Shown: positions 5,466 through 6,083 of the stretch, one piece after another
Layout: every line of letters begins with the position of its first letter
Position numbering within the stretch: the stretch's first letter is position 1
Assembly: GCA_946056455.1 (NCBI GenBank)
Contig: CAMGJS010000066.1
Location: 1 to 6,083, forward strand
From: an uncultured Clostridia bacterium
GTDB lineage: Bacteria > Bacillota > Clostridia > Oscillospirales > Ruminococcaceae
Direction of reading: 5' to 3'
Length of the DNA: 6,083 nucleotides
The notes under the pieces: generated by a model
What the model saw: only the letters and a program-made list of their open reading frames with translations
Databases searched by the model: none
What the model was told of the DNA's origin: nothing
Position numbers and translations under genes: made by a program

Positions 5466-6083
5466 ATCCCATTACCTCCCAAGCGTCCGAAATTTTTCCC
5501 GTCAGCGCACTTGCCGCCGCCGTCTGCGGTGAAGCAAGATAGACTTCGCTCTCCGGGTGTCCCATTCTTCCGACAAAGTTTCTGTTTGTTGTAGATACCG
5601 CTCTTTCGCCCTTTGCAAGCACTCCCATATGTCCGCCGAGACAACAGCCGCAGGTAGGAGTTGATACTGCGCACCCTGCATTGATAAATGTTTCGATAAG
5701 TCCTTCTTTCATCGCTTCAAGATAGATTTTCTGCGTTGCGGGGATAACTATACAACGCACACCCTTTGCAATATGCCTGCCCTTTAAAATTTCTGCGGCG
5801 GCACGAAGGTCCGAAAGCCTTCCGTTTGTGCAGGAGCCTATAACTATCTGGTCTATAGTTACATCGCCGAAATCTTCTCTTGTCCTCGTGTTTTCGGGAA
5901 GATGAGGGTAAGCGACAGTCGGCTTTATTTCAGAAAGGTCTATCGTATATACTTTTTCATAAACAGCGTCATTGTCGGGGAGTATCTCCTCAACGACAGA
6001 TATATTTCTTTTTGCAAGGTATTCTTTTGTCTTGTCGTCAACAATGAAAATTCCGTTCTTTGCGCCTGCTTCGATAGCCATAT
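5455..6083 (-). CDS. leuC: 3-isopropylmalate dehydratase large subunit, C-terminal part, 5' end outside window
   Basis: This is the iron-sulfur large subunit of isopropylmalate isomerase, partner of LeuD. Only the last 208 or so residues are present, about half the usual 420. The first ATG in view (6079-6081) is internal: [12 protein letters not shown] corresponds to the family's N-M-[AS]-I-E-x-G-A segment, and the frame is still open at the edge. Numbered from that Met, the three [4Fe-4S] ligands are visible as Cys84 in IGSCTNGR (82-88) and Cys144 and Cys147 in [12 protein letters not shown] (142-153). The extra Cys146 sits between the two ligands, where Pro or Ala is common. [13 protein letters not shown] (163-175) is the conserved substrate-site segment. 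The stop (5455-5457) lies inside leuD. The promoter and any leader attenuator or T-box of this operon are outside the window. Confidence 0.96.
   Translation of the reverse strand, partial: MAIEAGAKNGIFIVDDKTKEYLAKRNISVVEEILPDNDAVYEKVYTIDLSEIKPTVAYPHLPENTRTREDFGDVTIDQIVIGSCTNGRLSDLRAAAEILKGRHIAKGVRCIVIPATQKIYLEAMKEGLIETFINAGCAVSTPTCGCCLGGHMGVLAKGERAVSTTNRNFVGRMGHPESEVYLASPQTAAASALTGKISDAWEVMGYEC

Overview
The window looks like a chromosomal segment from a gut-type member of the Clostridia. This is inferred from moderate AT richness, Gram-positive style Shine-Dalgarno sites (close to AGGAGGTGA), the clostridial arrangement of an ACT-domain regulator followed by hom and thrB, the short (about 160 aa) LeuD, and a bacterial serpin, a family seen in some gut Ruminococcaceae. 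The exact species cannot be read from the sequence.

Layout: (1) bases 1-530 hold the C-terminal part of a serpin on the plus strand, cut by the window edge. (2) Bases 531-844 carry no convincing protein gene but are dense in signals. They hold an imperfect hairpin in the serpin 3' region, five TTGTAA-like repeats with Pho-box-like 11-bp phasing, a possible -10 element, a strong intrinsic terminator at 685-720, two candidate promoters and a 21-bp palindrome. (3) Bases 845-3867 form a tight plus-strand operon: a PheB/ThrR-type HTH-ACT regulator, homoserine dehydrogenase (hom), homoserine kinase (thrB) and a small membrane protein of unknown function one base after thrB. (4) A hairpin at 3866-3895 ends this operon and sits between two convergent units. 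(5) Bases 3900-6083 on the minus strand hold leuC (partial), leuD and leuB, in that transcriptional order.

The plus operon takes aspartate semialdehyde to O-phosphohomoserine, the precursor of threonine. Threonine synthase (thrC) is not in the window. The minus operon covers isopropylmalate isomerase (LeuCD) and isopropylmalate dehydrogenase (LeuB). The upstream leuA and the leu promoter lie outside the window. The least explained elements are the 531-720 region (possible regulated small RNA or attenuator), the palindrome at the regulator's promoter, the Cys-Cys reactive loop of the serpin, and the thrB-coupled membrane protein.
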